Assembly (NCBI RefSeq): GCF_947179515.1
Contig: NC_067472.1
Span: 164,874,761-164,938,760, forward strand
Reading direction: 5' to 3'
Length of the DNA: 64,000 bases
From: Apodemus sylvaticus
Lineage: Eukaryota; Chordata; Mammalia; Rodentia; Muridae
Position numbers and translations under genes: made by a program
Shown here: positions 41,641 through 52,033 of the stretch, piece after piece
Layout of the letters: every line of letters begins with the position of its first letter
Numbering within the stretch: position 1 is the stretch's first letter
The notes under the pieces: generated by a model
Seen by the model: the letters and a program-made list of their open reading frames with translations, nothing else
Databases searched by the model: none
What the model was told of the DNA's origin: nothing

Positions 41641-42873
41641 ACACCCAACTTTTACAAGGCAATCAGAGACCCAATGGACTATCTGTACCCCATAAAAGTC
41701 TATATAACAGACTCCTACTCAAATGACAACACCCTTCTACATGTTCTCCAGGGCTTCAACTACTGTCTGGGTGTGCATGAGCCATGACCAGACAACTCAA
41801 AGAAATAGAAGGAAATGTTTCTTCCTATTTTGCCAGTGAATTTCAGTGCTATTTTGCCACTGAAGAAACTGAAGAGCTGTGACTCCCTCTGCCCTCATCT
41901 CCAGGCAAGCTGTGTGGAGATGTGAGAGCAGGTATCTGGTATCTGCAAGCGGGGGATGGAGTCCACTGAGCCACACTATCCTTCATTCCCCCAGCCCCTA
42001 CTCAAGGGCCTCCACACACTCTCAGAGCTCACCCCAGGCCTCTCTTGTGTCACTGAGTACTAGGGATTAATGGGATATATCAAAGTGAGGACCAGTCTCC
42101 TCTTCCTGAGTTTGCCAAGCCTCAGACAACTAACTGCAAGGGTTTACACCAGAGGCCATCAATGGTAGAGGGGTCAGCTTGTGTGATCAGCTGGGTGCCG
42201 GACAAGATGCTGGCTGGCTACTTATGCTGAAAGAGATGCTGCATTGGTGGCTAAAAGCATCCCTAAGGTACCCTTGTGTGGGATACGACATTCTTTCAGC
42301 TACTGCAGAGCCCGGCCTGAGCTGCAGCAGCCTTGCCCTTCTTGAAATGTCCAAGGAGAAAGTGGTACCCAGCAGGAGGTTGGCTGGGGTCTGGGGATGG
42401 TGATGCTTGCAAGCTAAGGAGGTGTCAAGGACATACTGGGCTCGCCCTTGAAGAAGGGTTGGAGCCCTAGGGGCTCGTATTCTAGCCTCATCCTCCCTTT
42501 TAGACAGACCCTCTGTGTAGGTCAGGCTAGCCTTGAATTAATTCATGGTCATCTTGTTCAGCCCCCCAAGTACTTGGATTGTAGGCAGATGCCACCAGAC
42601 CTTGCTCTTCCCTGGGTGATGTTCATAGGGACCCCACTATACCAAGTAGTGTGTCCAACATATAAAGCTTTACAGGGAAGTGCCATATATTCTAGTCGGG
42701 GCTGACCACCCTGGTGGCTATGGGCAAACAACTGTCACTCCAAACAACTAAAATACAAACCTAAAACTCATTGCTTATCTTACCAGCTATTTGGGATTTT
42801 ATTTTGATGAAAATAAGAAGCTAGTCCTACGAGCTTCAGCTCTTAGTTCTTCCTGAAATAGAAGCTGCTACAA
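41641..42873. other. Unique intronic sequence
   Basis: No exon or repeat clearly recognised. Confidence 0.4.
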
Positions 42874-42904
42874 GGTTATTATTATTATTATTATTATTAT
42901 TATT
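42874..42904. repeat. (TTA)n microsatellite
   Basis: Ten TTA units. Confidence 0.95.
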
Positions 42905-43291
42905 CCAAAGTTTCAGAAATGTCCAAAGATCACTACCGAATGCGCAGTTCTGTCCTTCCCTTGGGGGGAATCTCACTCCTGTGGTTCAGCCACAGACAGG
43001 CCTTCCTGTGTACCCACCCCCAGCAACAACAGCTTCCTGCTTCTCGAAGTCCCTCACAGCTGCTGCTGCAGGCACGGGGTGGCAGGGGTCAGCGAGGTAG
43101 CTGCAGAATGGATCGCATCTCCATTCATCCAGAAACTCAGTGGAGAACCTGGCTCTCGGCAAGGATGAGTTTCCTTTGGGATTGAGCTTGTGGGATGAGC
43201 TCTTTGCAGAAGTCACTTGCCAACTCAACTTCAAGAACACTGGCTTACAGAAACTAGAAGACTTTAAACACGAGAGGGTCTGTTTGCAGGT
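42905..43291. other. Unique intronic sequence
   Basis: No feature recognised. Confidence 0.4.
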
Positions 43292-43308
43292 AAAGAAATA
43301 GGGTTACG

Positions 43309-43362
43309 AGGGCTACACAGAGAAACCCTGTCTCTCAAAAAAAAGAAAAGAAAAGAAAAGAA
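43309..43362 (+). mobile_element. Very short B1 3' piece with target duplication
   Basis: Only the last part of B1 (gggctacacagagaaaccct, gtctctc) plus an AAAAG tail. Flanked by the 17-mer AAAGAAATAGGGTTACG (43292-43308) and its one-mismatch copy (43363-43379). Confidence 0.9.
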
Positions 43363-43379
43363 AAAGAAATAGGGGTACG

Positions 43380-43900
43380 TAGAGGGGAGAAACCTGTTAA
43401 AGACAGTGGTGGCAGGGCCAAATCCCCTTGGTCCCTGGTTTGGTTACTGTGTGGACTGTATCAAAACTAACATCAAAGAGATAGGCTGGGCTTTTCCCCA
43501 AGTTCCTTAGAGTTCATGATCTCAGAGACTACACAGGGACCACTTTGCTCCCCAGAGGCCAAGATGGGTAGCTGCTATCCAACTTCCTCATTGGCAAAGC
43601 GGGCAGCCCAGCACTGGTGACTCCGGGCACACAGAGCCTTGGCATCAGAAGGCCCCACATCACGTAAGTGGACAGGAGAGGCAGTGTTGAGAAAAATGTG
43701 TTTATGCACAAAATAACCTTGGACCAAGCCATCTGGATGGCTCAGATGAGCAGCCGACCAAGACAGAGGTCACGTGGAAACCAGGGATGCTCTGCAGAGG
43801 CCTGTACAAGGGTCACCTCACATACCAGGCAGTTATAACCAGAGCTTCCCTGTCAGGGACAGACAGCGAGGCTGATCTGCTTTTTAAAATGACAGAGGGG
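43380..43900. other. Unique intronic sequence
   Basis: No feature recognised. Confidence 0.4.
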
Positions 43901-44048
43901 AGCTAAGTGTGGTAGCATGTGCTTGCAATCCCAGAATCTGGGAGGTAGAGGCAGGAGGGTCATGAGCTCAAAAACTTTCTTAGGTATGAAGTGAGTTTCA
44001 GGCCAGCCCAGGCTATATGAGGACCTGTCTCAAAAGAAAAAAAAAATT
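43901..44048 (+). mobile_element. B1-type SINE, diverged
   Basis: agctaagtgtggtagcatgt, ctgggaggtagaggcaggag and gaggacctgtctcaaaag. Confidence 0.85.
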
Positions 44049-44150
44049 CATATAAACATATATGTATAAACACAACAAAGGCTATTAAAAAGTAAAAAAA
44101 AAATCACATGTACAAAGCAATAAGTAAGCCTACCTGATTCTTTTTTCCCC

Positions 44151-44180
44151 ATTAATTAATTAATTAATTAATTAATCAAT
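44151..44180. repeat. (TTAA)n microsatellite
   Basis: Seven TAAT units. Confidence 0.95.
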
Positions 44181-44214
44181 CCTGGTTTGCACTTTGCAAC
44201 ACTATCCTAGTTGC

Positions 44215-44560
44215 TTTGTGGGTAAAGTTTCTATGGGATATTTTATTTATCTCTGTGTGTATTCATGAATGTTTGTATGCACACAAGGACACATGTGTGC
44301 CAAGGATCCTACACGGAGATCGGAGGACAGTCTCATGTGTTCTGTCTCGCCTTCCCCCCTCCCTCCTTTGAGACAGAGGTCTTGAATACTACTGCATATA
44401 CCAGTCTAGGTGAGTATGGGAAAAGTTTCCAGGGGCCTCCTGTCTCACTCAGCACTGGGATTTCAGATTGCACTACTGTGCCTAGATACTGCAGACCTAG
44501 ACCAAGGTCTTCACGCTTGTGTAGCAACTTCCCTACCCACTCAACCAAATCATCTCTTGG
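44215..44560 (-). repeat. Diverged rodent SINE-type composite
   Basis: Same layout as 998-1330: ggacacatgtgtgccaagg, tttgagacagaggtcttg, ctcagcactgggatttcag, ccaaggtcttcacgcttgtg, ctacccactcaaccaaatca. Confidence 0.55.
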
Positions 44561-44689
44561 TTGGGTTTCAGGGCCTAGGCTTTGAGTCCCTGGGGGATTA
44601 AGCGCAGAGGAAGTTTTTGCCTTTTCTCTGGGCCCTTCATTCCAGCTTTCAATGTTAGACATCTATCTATCCCAACTTTAGTGTTCAAG

Positions 44690-44900
44690 TTATCTTAGTT
44701 TTACGTACATGAGCATTTGCCTGCATGTATGCCTGTGCAGTATGTTCATGCCCAGTGTTCCTGGAGTCCAGAAAAGGACATCAGGTCCCCCTAGATTATA
44801 GACAGTCGTTAGCCACCATATGGGTGCTGGGAACTGAAAGTCCTCTGTGGAGAGCAGCCAGTGCTCTTAACTTCTGAATCACCTCTCTGGTTCTCACACA
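44690..44900 (-). mobile_element. B3-type SINE
   Basis: gcatttgcctgcatgtatgc, attatagacagtcgttagcc, ggtgctgggaactgaaag, cagccagtgctcttaact. Confidence 0.85.
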
Positions 44901-45374
44901 ACTTATCTTTCAACAAGTGTTGGAAGGTCACGGCTTACAAAAGAGCATCTTTGGGGGTCATGGCTATGCTGCCCAGGCCCCACTCAGCTGTGTGTCAGGG
45001 AGTGGAGTGCCTCCCGGGGCCACCGTACCTTTGTCCTTTCTTTCAAGTGGGAACACTGCCTGGGAAGCGATGCTCCACACTTGGCAGACTGTGGGTTTCC
45101 AGCCTTTTACAGCCCTCTGGAGAATTCCTCTGAGGCTTAAGGTGCAGATGGTTAGCTTCCTGTCATCACCCGCCCCCTGTTCAACCCAGGTGGCCTCTGC
45201 CCACAGGATTGGCTTCTTGCTTAAAAAGGAAGCCGGTGGCAGGGGCAGACTGGGGCCCTCCAGGAAGGCCAGTGTGGTAATTATCACCCTGTTACAACGG
45301 AAATAGAGATTTGCCTCCAAGGCTCCTTTTATGGGCTTTGAAACAGGGACTTTCACTCTCTCCCACTTTGTTCC
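44901..45374. other. Unique intronic sequence
   Basis: No repeat recognised. Covered by an open frame continuing from the minisatellite, which I reject as coding. Confidence 0.4.
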
Positions 45375-45823
45375 CTGGATGTACAGGAGGGAAGAGAAAG
45401 GGGGTGGGACATGGATGGGATGGGAGGAGACCTGGATGCACAGGAGGGGAGAGAAGGGGCGGAGCATGGAAGGGATGGGAGGAGCCCTGGATGCACAGGA
45501 GGGGAGAGAAAGGGGTGGGGCATGGAAGGGATGGGAGGAGCCAAGGATGCACAGAAGGGGAGAGAAAGGGGCAGGGCATGGAAGGGATGGGAGGAGCCCT
45601 GGATGCACAGAAGGGGAGAGAAAGGGGCGGGGCATGGAAGGGATGGGAGGAGCCCTGGATGCACAGGAGGGGAGAAAAGGGGGCGGAGCATGGAAGGGAT
45701 GGGAGGAGCCCTGGATGAACAGGAGGGGGGAGAAAGGGGCGGGGCATGGAAGGGATGGGAGAAGCCCTGGATGCACAGAAAGAGAGAGAAAGGGGCGGGG
45801 CATGGAAGGGATGGGAGGAGACA
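45375..45823. repeat. 56-bp minisatellite, 8 copies, GC-box-bearing
   Basis: Unit starts (ctggat) at 45375, 45432, 45487, 45543 (here aaggat), 45599, 45655, 45711 and 45767. Seven of eight units are 55-56 bp and the first is 57. Each unit reads ctggatgcacaggaggggag, agaaaggggcggggcatgg, aagggatgggaggagcc. Copies 5, 7 and 8 carry a perfect GGGGCGGGGC; copies 2 and 6 have GGCGGAGC. The plus strand is strongly purine-rich. Because 56 is not a multiple of 3 and the unit has no stops in most frames, long open frames appear on both strands. They are repeat artefacts. Confidence 0.97.
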
Positions 45824-46376
45824 TGAGGAAGGGTGCAGACTGGCTTTTGCACTGCACGCTGCATCTGTCTATAGAGAATGGTTACAGGCCTTATGTGCAC
45901 AACACAGTACAAAATAGTATTCTTGAACATGGTGGACATTACTTGGCTCTCAAAATGAGAAGGAAGAAGAATGAGAGGTAGAGGGTGGAGGGTGGGGAAG
46001 AGGGAGTGGGAGGAGGGAGGGGGAGCGATCCAGAGAAGGAGAGGCTTTCCAGGTTCTAGGTAAAGGGACTTCTGTCATGGGTTGAATATGAAATTGGGTC
46101 CTGAGGTCCCTGCATTGAGACTTGGTGCTGCTGTGGAGAAGTAACTGGAACAAAGGCTCACTGGCCTCGTTGATGGATTCATTAGGACGCATTCACACCA
46201 AAAGTGGGCCTATAGATGCTTGCTCTGGAAGGCATAATCTGTCCCCAGCTGCTTCCCACCAGCCACGAGGTGAGCGACTCATTCAACTGCACGCTTAGGT
46301 CAGCCTCATCTACACAGTGAGCGCCAGGCTAGTCAGAGCTAAACACAGTAGTTAGCCAAGACCGAGAAAGGTTATG
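45824..46376. other. Intronic sequence with a G/A-rich tract
   Basis: 45955-46045 is a purine run (ggaagaagaatgagagg through gggagcgatcc). The rest is unrecognised. Confidence 0.4.
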
Positions 46377-46539
46377 GTTTTTGTTTTGTTTTGTTTTTCG
46401 AGACAGGGTTTCTCTGAATAGCCCTGGCTGTCCTGGAACTCACTCTGTAGACCAGGATGGCCTTGAACTCAGAAATCCTCCTGCCTCTGACTCCCAAGTG
46501 CTGGGATTACAGGCATGCGCCGCCACGGCTGCCCATCTT
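46377..46539 (-). mobile_element. B1 SINE with target-site duplication
   Basis: cgagacagggtttctctgaa to gcgccgccacggctgccc. Flanked by GAAAGGTTATG at 46366-46376 and 46540-46550. Confidence 0.95.
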
Positions 46540-46550
46540 GAAAGGTTATG

Positions 46551-48292
46551 TTTTTTTGGATGACTTCAGAATCTTGCAGATTCCAGTAGCCCTGAATGCC
46601 CTGTGTCACTAACAAGATGCATCATCAGATTTGGAGATGAACTCTTCCTCTCACCAAGGCCACGGGACTGCGGTCAGAATTCTCAGTGTCCCAGCTCTGA
46701 ACCTGCAAGGAGGCCAAGGCCTAAGCTGGGTGGACGGATGTGCTGCTGGGAACAGAACGGTCGCTTTGTCCTGCGTGTGTCACGCAGCTTGGCAGCATGG
46801 GGACTCTTGTGCTCTTGGGGAAGAGACTGGACTTGCAGGCTGCTCATTAGCAGGCGGTGGTGCAGCTACAACCTCTCACCCTGGGACTCGCCGCTGTGAC
46901 AGCCTCACAATTCAAGCGGGAACAGGGCTGGCTTTGAAGGCCAGGGTCAGGGGCCAGGGACAAGCTGTGAAGCCTACGTGTGGCCTGTGTCTGTTTTTTA
47001 AAAAGCAGTCTCAAAGCTTTACCGACACGGATACCATCTGGAGAGTGAAAAGACACCCATAACGTGAAGGGGGGGATAACAAAACCAGAAAGACCACTCC
47101 CCTTTCTGCTTCGATTCCTAGCCTGATCTAAAGTACACATTGAACCTAACTCCCGTTTTATCAACACAACAATGGCCCCCAGCCTGCTGCCTGCTTATCC
47201 ATAAGTGTTATCAAGATCCCTGCACACAGAGGCCCTTCCCAGCATCCAAGAAAGGGATTCACAAGTGGCAACTTTCTACAGAGCTCTCTGCTTATAAGAC
47301 ACTGAGTAGCTAGAACCTAAGAATCCCTGGCATGTCTATTCCTGAGATGCTCAGGAGACACAGTGCTGCGGGCAGAAGCCATCTGACTGACAGCCAGACT
47401 CTCGGCCCTGCACATCACGTTCCCTCCTCCTAAAGCGGCCTATATTCTACTATCCGGGGCCTGTTATGTGCACTGAGCTGCCCCCATCTGTTTCACTCTG
47501 TCCTCCCTCCACAGCTGGCTGACTTTGCTGGATGTAGTCACCAATCACTATCAGGAAGGGACTGGGATCCAGCGTGACAGCCCTGTTGAACAGGAGATGA
47601 AGGGGACTTGGCGTTTTGAATTTATCATCTTTATTATTCATCAGAATGGGCTGATGACATAAAGACTCCAACTGACAAAGTTTCTATCTCCCAGGCCTCT
47701 GAAAACACATATTCCTATAGGTAACTTTAAATAACCCTAAAAATGACACACTCAGGCCATGCTGCTAATAGCCATGATCTGTCCGGGGTCTCGGCATCCT
47801 GTTACAGTAGCTTTCTTGTGGCAACGGCCTGTGTGTGAAACCATAAGCAAGGAGACAGATATCATTTTACATAAAATTGTCCTAGAAATTACCTTTGTTC
47901 TTAAACCTTTGTTTTTCAGGTTGTATAGGAAGGATTCTGGTGCCTTTAAATTGTTTTAAAGAACACATTTTCAATCACGGAGGGGGTGGGGCGCAGAGCC
48001 ATGCCCAATTTGCATATCTGCCATCTGTGGTGCACTCCCTTGATATTTCAGAGTCACTGTCTCACGCTTACGCATTTCTTAGCATAAACAATGTTTGTAA
48101 AAATCATGGGCTTGATGTGCTCACTGTAAGTTCCCAAAAGCAGTAAAATTAAAATTTAAATATTATAAAGGAATAGTTCCCTATCATTTATAATGATTTC
48201 CTATCCGACAGTCAGTTCCCTACTTTGTGAAACATTCACCCAGCTTGGGGCCGGTGGACGAGGTATTCAGAGAATATCATAAAGAAATCTGT
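46551..48292. other. Longest repeat-poor stretch within the 50-kb intron's 5' half
   Basis: About 1.7 kb with no SINE, LTR or microsatellite seen. No exon with both splice sites and a recognisable peptide. 47780-48160 is A/T-rich with few repeats. Confidence 0.45.
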
Positions 48293-48420
48293 GAAGGACT
48301 AGAGAGTTAGCTCAGTCAGGGAAGGTGTCAGGACCTGAGTTTGATCCATGAAAGTCATGTCACATACTCAGGGAGGCAGGAACAGGAGGATCTGTGGGGC
48401 TTGCAGCTCACCAGTCTAGC
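48293..48420 (+). mobile_element. B3A/B1-type composite relic
   Basis: gactagagagttagctcagt, ggacctgagtttgatccatg, then agggaggcaggaacaggagg. Confidence 0.5.
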
Positions 48421-48447
48421 ACACTTGTCATTAAGAAATTCAGTCTT

Positions 48448-48606
48448 TTTGTTTGTTTGTTTTTTTGAGACAGGGTTTCTCTGTATAGGGTTTCTCTGGC
48501 TGTCCTGGAACTCACTCTGTAGACCAGGCTGGCCTTGAACTCAGAAATCCACCTGCCTCTGCCTCCCAAGTACTGGGATTAATGGCGTGTGCCACCACTG
48601 CCCGGC
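48448..48606 (-). mobile_element. B1 SINE with internal 15-bp duplication
   Basis: tttttgagacagggtttctc, then gggtttctctgtata repeated as gggtttctctgg, to gtgccaccactgcccggc. Flanks aaattcagtctt and aaattccgtctt are a one-mismatch target duplication (48436-48447, 48607-48618). Confidence 0.95.
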
Positions 48607-48618
48607 AAATTCCGTCTT

Positions 48619-48661
48619 AAAATAAAATAAAATAAAATAAAATAAAATAAAATAAAATAAA
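48619..48661. repeat. (AAAAT)n microsatellite
   Basis: About eight TAAAA units. Confidence 0.95.
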
Positions 48662-49030
48662 GGGATTCGATAGCTACCTCAATGGTTATGAGCACTTGAT
48701 GTGAAATCATGAGGATTGAAGGATCCAAACACGCATCTAATAAGCAGTGTCCCTGAAAACAACTGTAGCACTGGCTCCCAAGGAAGCAAAGATGCAAAGA
48801 GCTCTGGGGTTTGCTGGCCTCCTGCCTACCTGAGGATCAGGGAGAGACCCTGCCTCAAAGACATACATAGAGAGTGCTAGAGGCAGATACCCTGATGTCC
48901 CCTACTGGCCTGAGGAGAGGACCAACACCTGACATTCTTGAGCTTCTCCACACATACACACACACACACACACATGTATATACACATGTATATGTACATT
49001 GCACAAATATGCATACACGCATAAAGAAAT
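48662..49030 (+). repeat. B3A/B1-type composite SINE with CA tail
   Basis: atagctacctcaatggttat, gcctacctgaggatcaggga, gagaccctgcctcaaagaca, then CA repeats at about 48953-48975. It is the plus-strand form of the composite seen at 998-1330. Confidence 0.5.
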
Positions 49031-49695
49031 AAAAGCACAGCTATTTCCACTTAGAGGGCAGAGTAGCTTTGCCACGGTCTATTTATTATAGCTATGGAGC
49101 TTAAAGAAATTTAGCACATTCCACAAGGATACAAATATAATCCTGCTAGTAACCTAGAACTTATATAACACAGGGAAATATTTGTATCATTATTAAGTCT
49201 TTCTTCCTTCCTCTTCTTCTTTTTTTTTTTTAAAGAAGCCCCTTGGGGTCTTTCTTAAAACCCTGGCTAGCTATTTATTCAGTTCTTAAATGATCACAGC
49301 AGACCACTCAGGCCTCAGGAGGACCAGAAGACACTGCTATTCATTGAAATGAATAAAAATAAAATGAAAAAAAAATGGCTTCTGTCTTTCCAATCTTAGC
49401 CCTCAAATCTCCAAGCAGCAGGACAAGGCTCAGCTGTTATCCGTGATAATTCTACTAGGCCTCCAATGAAGCATTAGGTAAATGGCCATCCCAGAGACAT
49501 CTACTACAAGCAGAGACCTCACAGGACCTGAAAACAGGCGCAGTGATCAACTATAACAGGATGAAAACAAGCAGAGTAATTTGACAAATTATGACATCAC
49601 CAGTCAGAACGGTGCAGATACTGAATGTCTTCCTCTGGTGCTGGTCGCCATACAGATTTATCTGCAGGGTTTAAGCTTTAAGAAGTGAGCTCTCA
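49031..49695. other. Unique intronic sequence
   Basis: CTT/T-rich patch at 49196-49232. Nothing else recognised. Confidence 0.4.
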
Positions 49696-49899
49696 GGGCT
49701 GGAGAGATGGCTCCTAAGCATTTAAGAGCACTGGCTGCTCTTGTAGAGTACCACTGTTTGATTTCCATCATCCTCAAGGCAGCTCATAACCTCCCTGTAA
49801 TTCCAGTTCCAGGGGATCTGATGCCCTCTTCTGGCCTCTGATGGTACTGCATGAACATAATGCCGGTAAAACACCTGCATGTATAAAACTTAAAAATAA
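49696..49899 (+). mobile_element. B3-type SINE
   Basis: gggctggagagatggctcct, aattccagttccaggggatc, gatgccctcttctggcctct. Confidence 0.92.
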
Positions 49900-49915
49900 A
49901 AAGCATAGCTCTCAG

Positions 49916-50047
49916 GCTGGAGAGATGGCTCAGCAGTTAAGAGCACTGATTGCTCTTCCAGAAGCCCTGAGTTCAATTCCCAGTAACCACATGGTGGCTC
50001 TTCTCTCTCCTCCCTCCTCCCTCTCCCTTCTTCATTAAAAAAGAAAG
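49916..50047 (+). mobile_element. B2 SINE, 3' half replaced by CT-rich sequence
   Basis: gctggagagatggctcagca to accacatggtggctc, then tctctcctccctcctccctc and an A-rich end. Flanked by the perfect 16-mer AAAGCATAGCTCTCAG at 49900-49915 and 50048-50063, so the short form is itself the inserted unit. Confidence 0.93.
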
Positions 50048-50112
50048 AAAGCATAGCTCTCAGAGGTTTCTATAGTCAAGGCCCCTCCTTTCTCCCTACT
50101 CCACCTCTTTGT

Positions 50113-50258
50113 GTTTTGCTTTGTTTTGTTTTGTGAGCATGGTTCCTTTATACAGCCCTGCCTGCCTTGGAACTCATTACATAGTCTATGCTGGTCTTGA
50201 ACTCAGATCTGCCTGCCTCTGCCTCCCAAGTGCTGTGATTAAAGGTGTGTGATTAGAG
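50113..50258 (-). mobile_element. B1-type SINE, diverged
   Basis: gccttggaactcattacata, cttgaactcagatctgcctg and aagtgctgtgattaaaggtg. Confidence 0.88.
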
Positions 50259-50261
50259 CTT

Positions 50262-50357
50262 GTTTTCTGCTTGTTTGAATGCAGTGCTGAGGAGCAAACC
50301 TGGGCTCTCTGCATGCTGTTGGTAAATATCAATTAAGCTGTGCCCTCAGCCCTGTAT
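50262..50357 (-). mobile_element. ID/B4-type head
   Basis: gctgaggagcaaacctgggc, ctctgcatgctgttggtaaa and gctgtgccctcagccctg. With the preceding B1 this may be one reversed B4. Confidence 0.65.
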
Positions 50358-50724
50358 GGATTCTTTCTCAAACCAATCATTTATAGAATAGCAGCCACAA
50401 AGCTAACCTGATGTAGAACTCAGATTTCATTTTCCCCAGTGTAAATGACTGCACTGGATGCTGGGAGACTCAAATGAGGACATGCAAAGTTAGTAGACAC
50501 TGGGTCAGATCCCGAGGTCTTTCTTGACAATGAACTCGGCACTTCCCCAACCCAGCCTTTCGACCCTCTCCCTAAAGAATGTGAAGATTCCTTTTCCATT
50601 GTTGGGCAATATTTCAGTATTTGTCTCTTTCCAAAGTTGCCCTGCTTCTCAGAGGCAAGCCGTAGAGCTATAGAACTAACCTAGTATTATTAAATAATAT
50701 TATTTACAATATTATTTTAGCATT
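50358..50724. other. Unique intronic sequence
   Basis: No feature recognised. Confidence 0.4.
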
Positions 50725-50935
50725 ATTTTAAAGAGAAATGTGTGTGTGTGTGTGTGTGTATGTGTGTGTGTGATATGTGTGTAGATGCCTACAGAGGCCC
50801 AAAAGACAGTGCCAGATTCCCCAGAGACTAGAGTTACAGGGGGTTTGGGAGCTGCCCAATGTGGGTTATCACAGCCAAACTCCTCTAAAAGAACAGCAAG
50901 TACTCTAACCACTGGATCTTCCTTCCAGCCCCTCA
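50725..50935 (-). mobile_element. B3-type SINE with GT tail
   Basis: GT tract at 50739-50772, then agatgcctacagaggcccaa, gactagagttacaggggg and ctctaaccactggatcttcc. Confidence 0.8.
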
Positions 50936-51602
50936 CCTGCTAGGAGAACAGCAGGAAAGCCGACCCTGTCTCACAACATGGCCTTCACAAAATCGACACA
51001 GCAATGTGAAATCACTCATCTCTGAGTTCCCTGCTACAGCTCATCTGCCCAGATGTGGAAGAAGGTTGCGTGAGCCAGAACAGTGAGATCGATCGCTAAA
51101 GCGTACCTGAACCTGAGGGCCAGAAGGACAGCAGGCCGCAGCCAGCAAATCACACCGTCCTTCCAGAGCTTGCTCAGGGACAGGGGTTCGGTTTATGATA
51201 GAGTCAGGGCTAGGAAGCTGGAGGACAAGCATTCATTCCTTGTGGTAGGTAGGGTGGACACAGGTCCTTTATGTCTCTGACAGTGGTGGTGACAGAGGTC
51301 AGCAGCCCCCTTTTGATGTCAGCTCTTTACTGTGTGTCAGTTGAATATATACCCTAGGCGACACTTCTAGCTCCGGGCAGCAGGGGGCTGTGGTAAAACC
51401 TACACAGAACTACACTCTGCAGACAGACCTTCTGGTTGTCTCAAGGTGCAATACCTGGAAAACTGAGAAATGGGAGAGGAAGTGAGGCAGGTCCCTGGGG
51501 CCTGCACTGCAGGCAGAGTGTCGTCGGAGTAACAGTCAAAACAGCAACGGAACCGCCCTCGCCTGAACCCTTACTATCGTTCATTAGAGGTGTCAGCCTC
51601 AA
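50936..51602. other. Unique intronic sequence
   Basis: No feature recognised. Confidence 0.4.
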
Positions 51603-51695
51603 GTTGAGGATGTAGCTCGGTGGTAGAGACCTTAAGTGACACTCACGAGGCCCTGGGTTCCATTCTCCACATCACAGAACACATACGTACATATA
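51603..51695 (+). mobile_element. ID/B4-type SINE
   Basis: gttgaggatgtagctcggtg, acgaggccctgggttccatt, then acacatacgtacatatatgc. Confidence 0.75.
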
Positions 51696-51910
51696 TGCAT
51701 GCCATAACCTCATACGAGCAAGATCAGGAAGCAGCAGCCCTCTCCTACTTTTGTGTCAGCTTACTGTAGGAATGACTCCAGGGCCGCCCTGCTTTTCCTT
51801 GGGCTGGAGAACAAACCCATCCCTCTCCTCATATCATGACCAGCACATGGTAGGCCACTCTCGAATGGCTTTGGCACGTGTCTAACCAAATCCGAGCGCA
51901 GCACGCCTAC

Positions 51911-52033
51911 CTGTCGGCATCCCCGAGGCCCAGGGAGGTATTTCGTTGTAGGGTCTCTCGCACCACAGCCATCCCATCAGGAAGCCGGTTCAGGCGGCGA
52001 GTGTAAAGGCCGAGTCCACCATCTGTCATATAC
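51911..52033 (-). CDS. Nav2: Nav2 internal coding exon (YMTDGGLGLY... segment), frame-preserving
   Basis: This is the coding exon immediately upstream of the one at 1574-1712 in the same gene. The acceptor is CTTCTTTCAAAG just above 52033, and the donor is GACAG followed by GTAGGC at 51910. It encodes the tail of a Gly codon, then YMTDGGLGLYTRRLNRLPDG, continues through VVRETLQRNTSLGLG, and ends DAD plus two bases of a Ser codon. The diagnostic residues GLGLYTRRLNRLPDG fit my recollection of Nav2. Nav3 has GLNLYTRSLNRIPD at this place. The length is 123 bp (41 codons) with phase 2 at both ends, so skipping it would keep the reading frame. There is no known catalytic domain here. It lies in the long linker between the N-terminal CH domain and the C-terminal coiled-coil/ATPase part. 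The run of basic residues (YTRRLNR) followed by an acidic end is visible, but I assign it no function. Confidence 0.93.

Larger units (their letters stand above)
1713..51910 (-). other. Nav2: Nav2 intron of about 50.2 kb
   Basis: This is the intervening sequence between the two recognised Nav2 exons. It starts with GTAGGC (minus strand, 51910 downward) and ends with TTGGCAG (1713). The interrupted Ser codon (AG plus C) confirms the two exons are adjacent in frame. I looked for further exons with paired splice sites and conserved-looking peptides on the minus strand and saw none. The intron is densely filled with rodent SINEs, MIR relics, LTR pieces, one L1 fragment and microsatellites, listed separately. 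Confidence 0.85.

Noticed and set aside
44964..45857. 297-aa minus-strand open frame and overlapping 216-aa plus-strand frame (45331-45981)
   Set aside because: Both are read-through of the 56-bp minisatellite, which lacks stops in most frames. The repetitive protein is a by-product, and there are no splice sites, start context or conserved domain.
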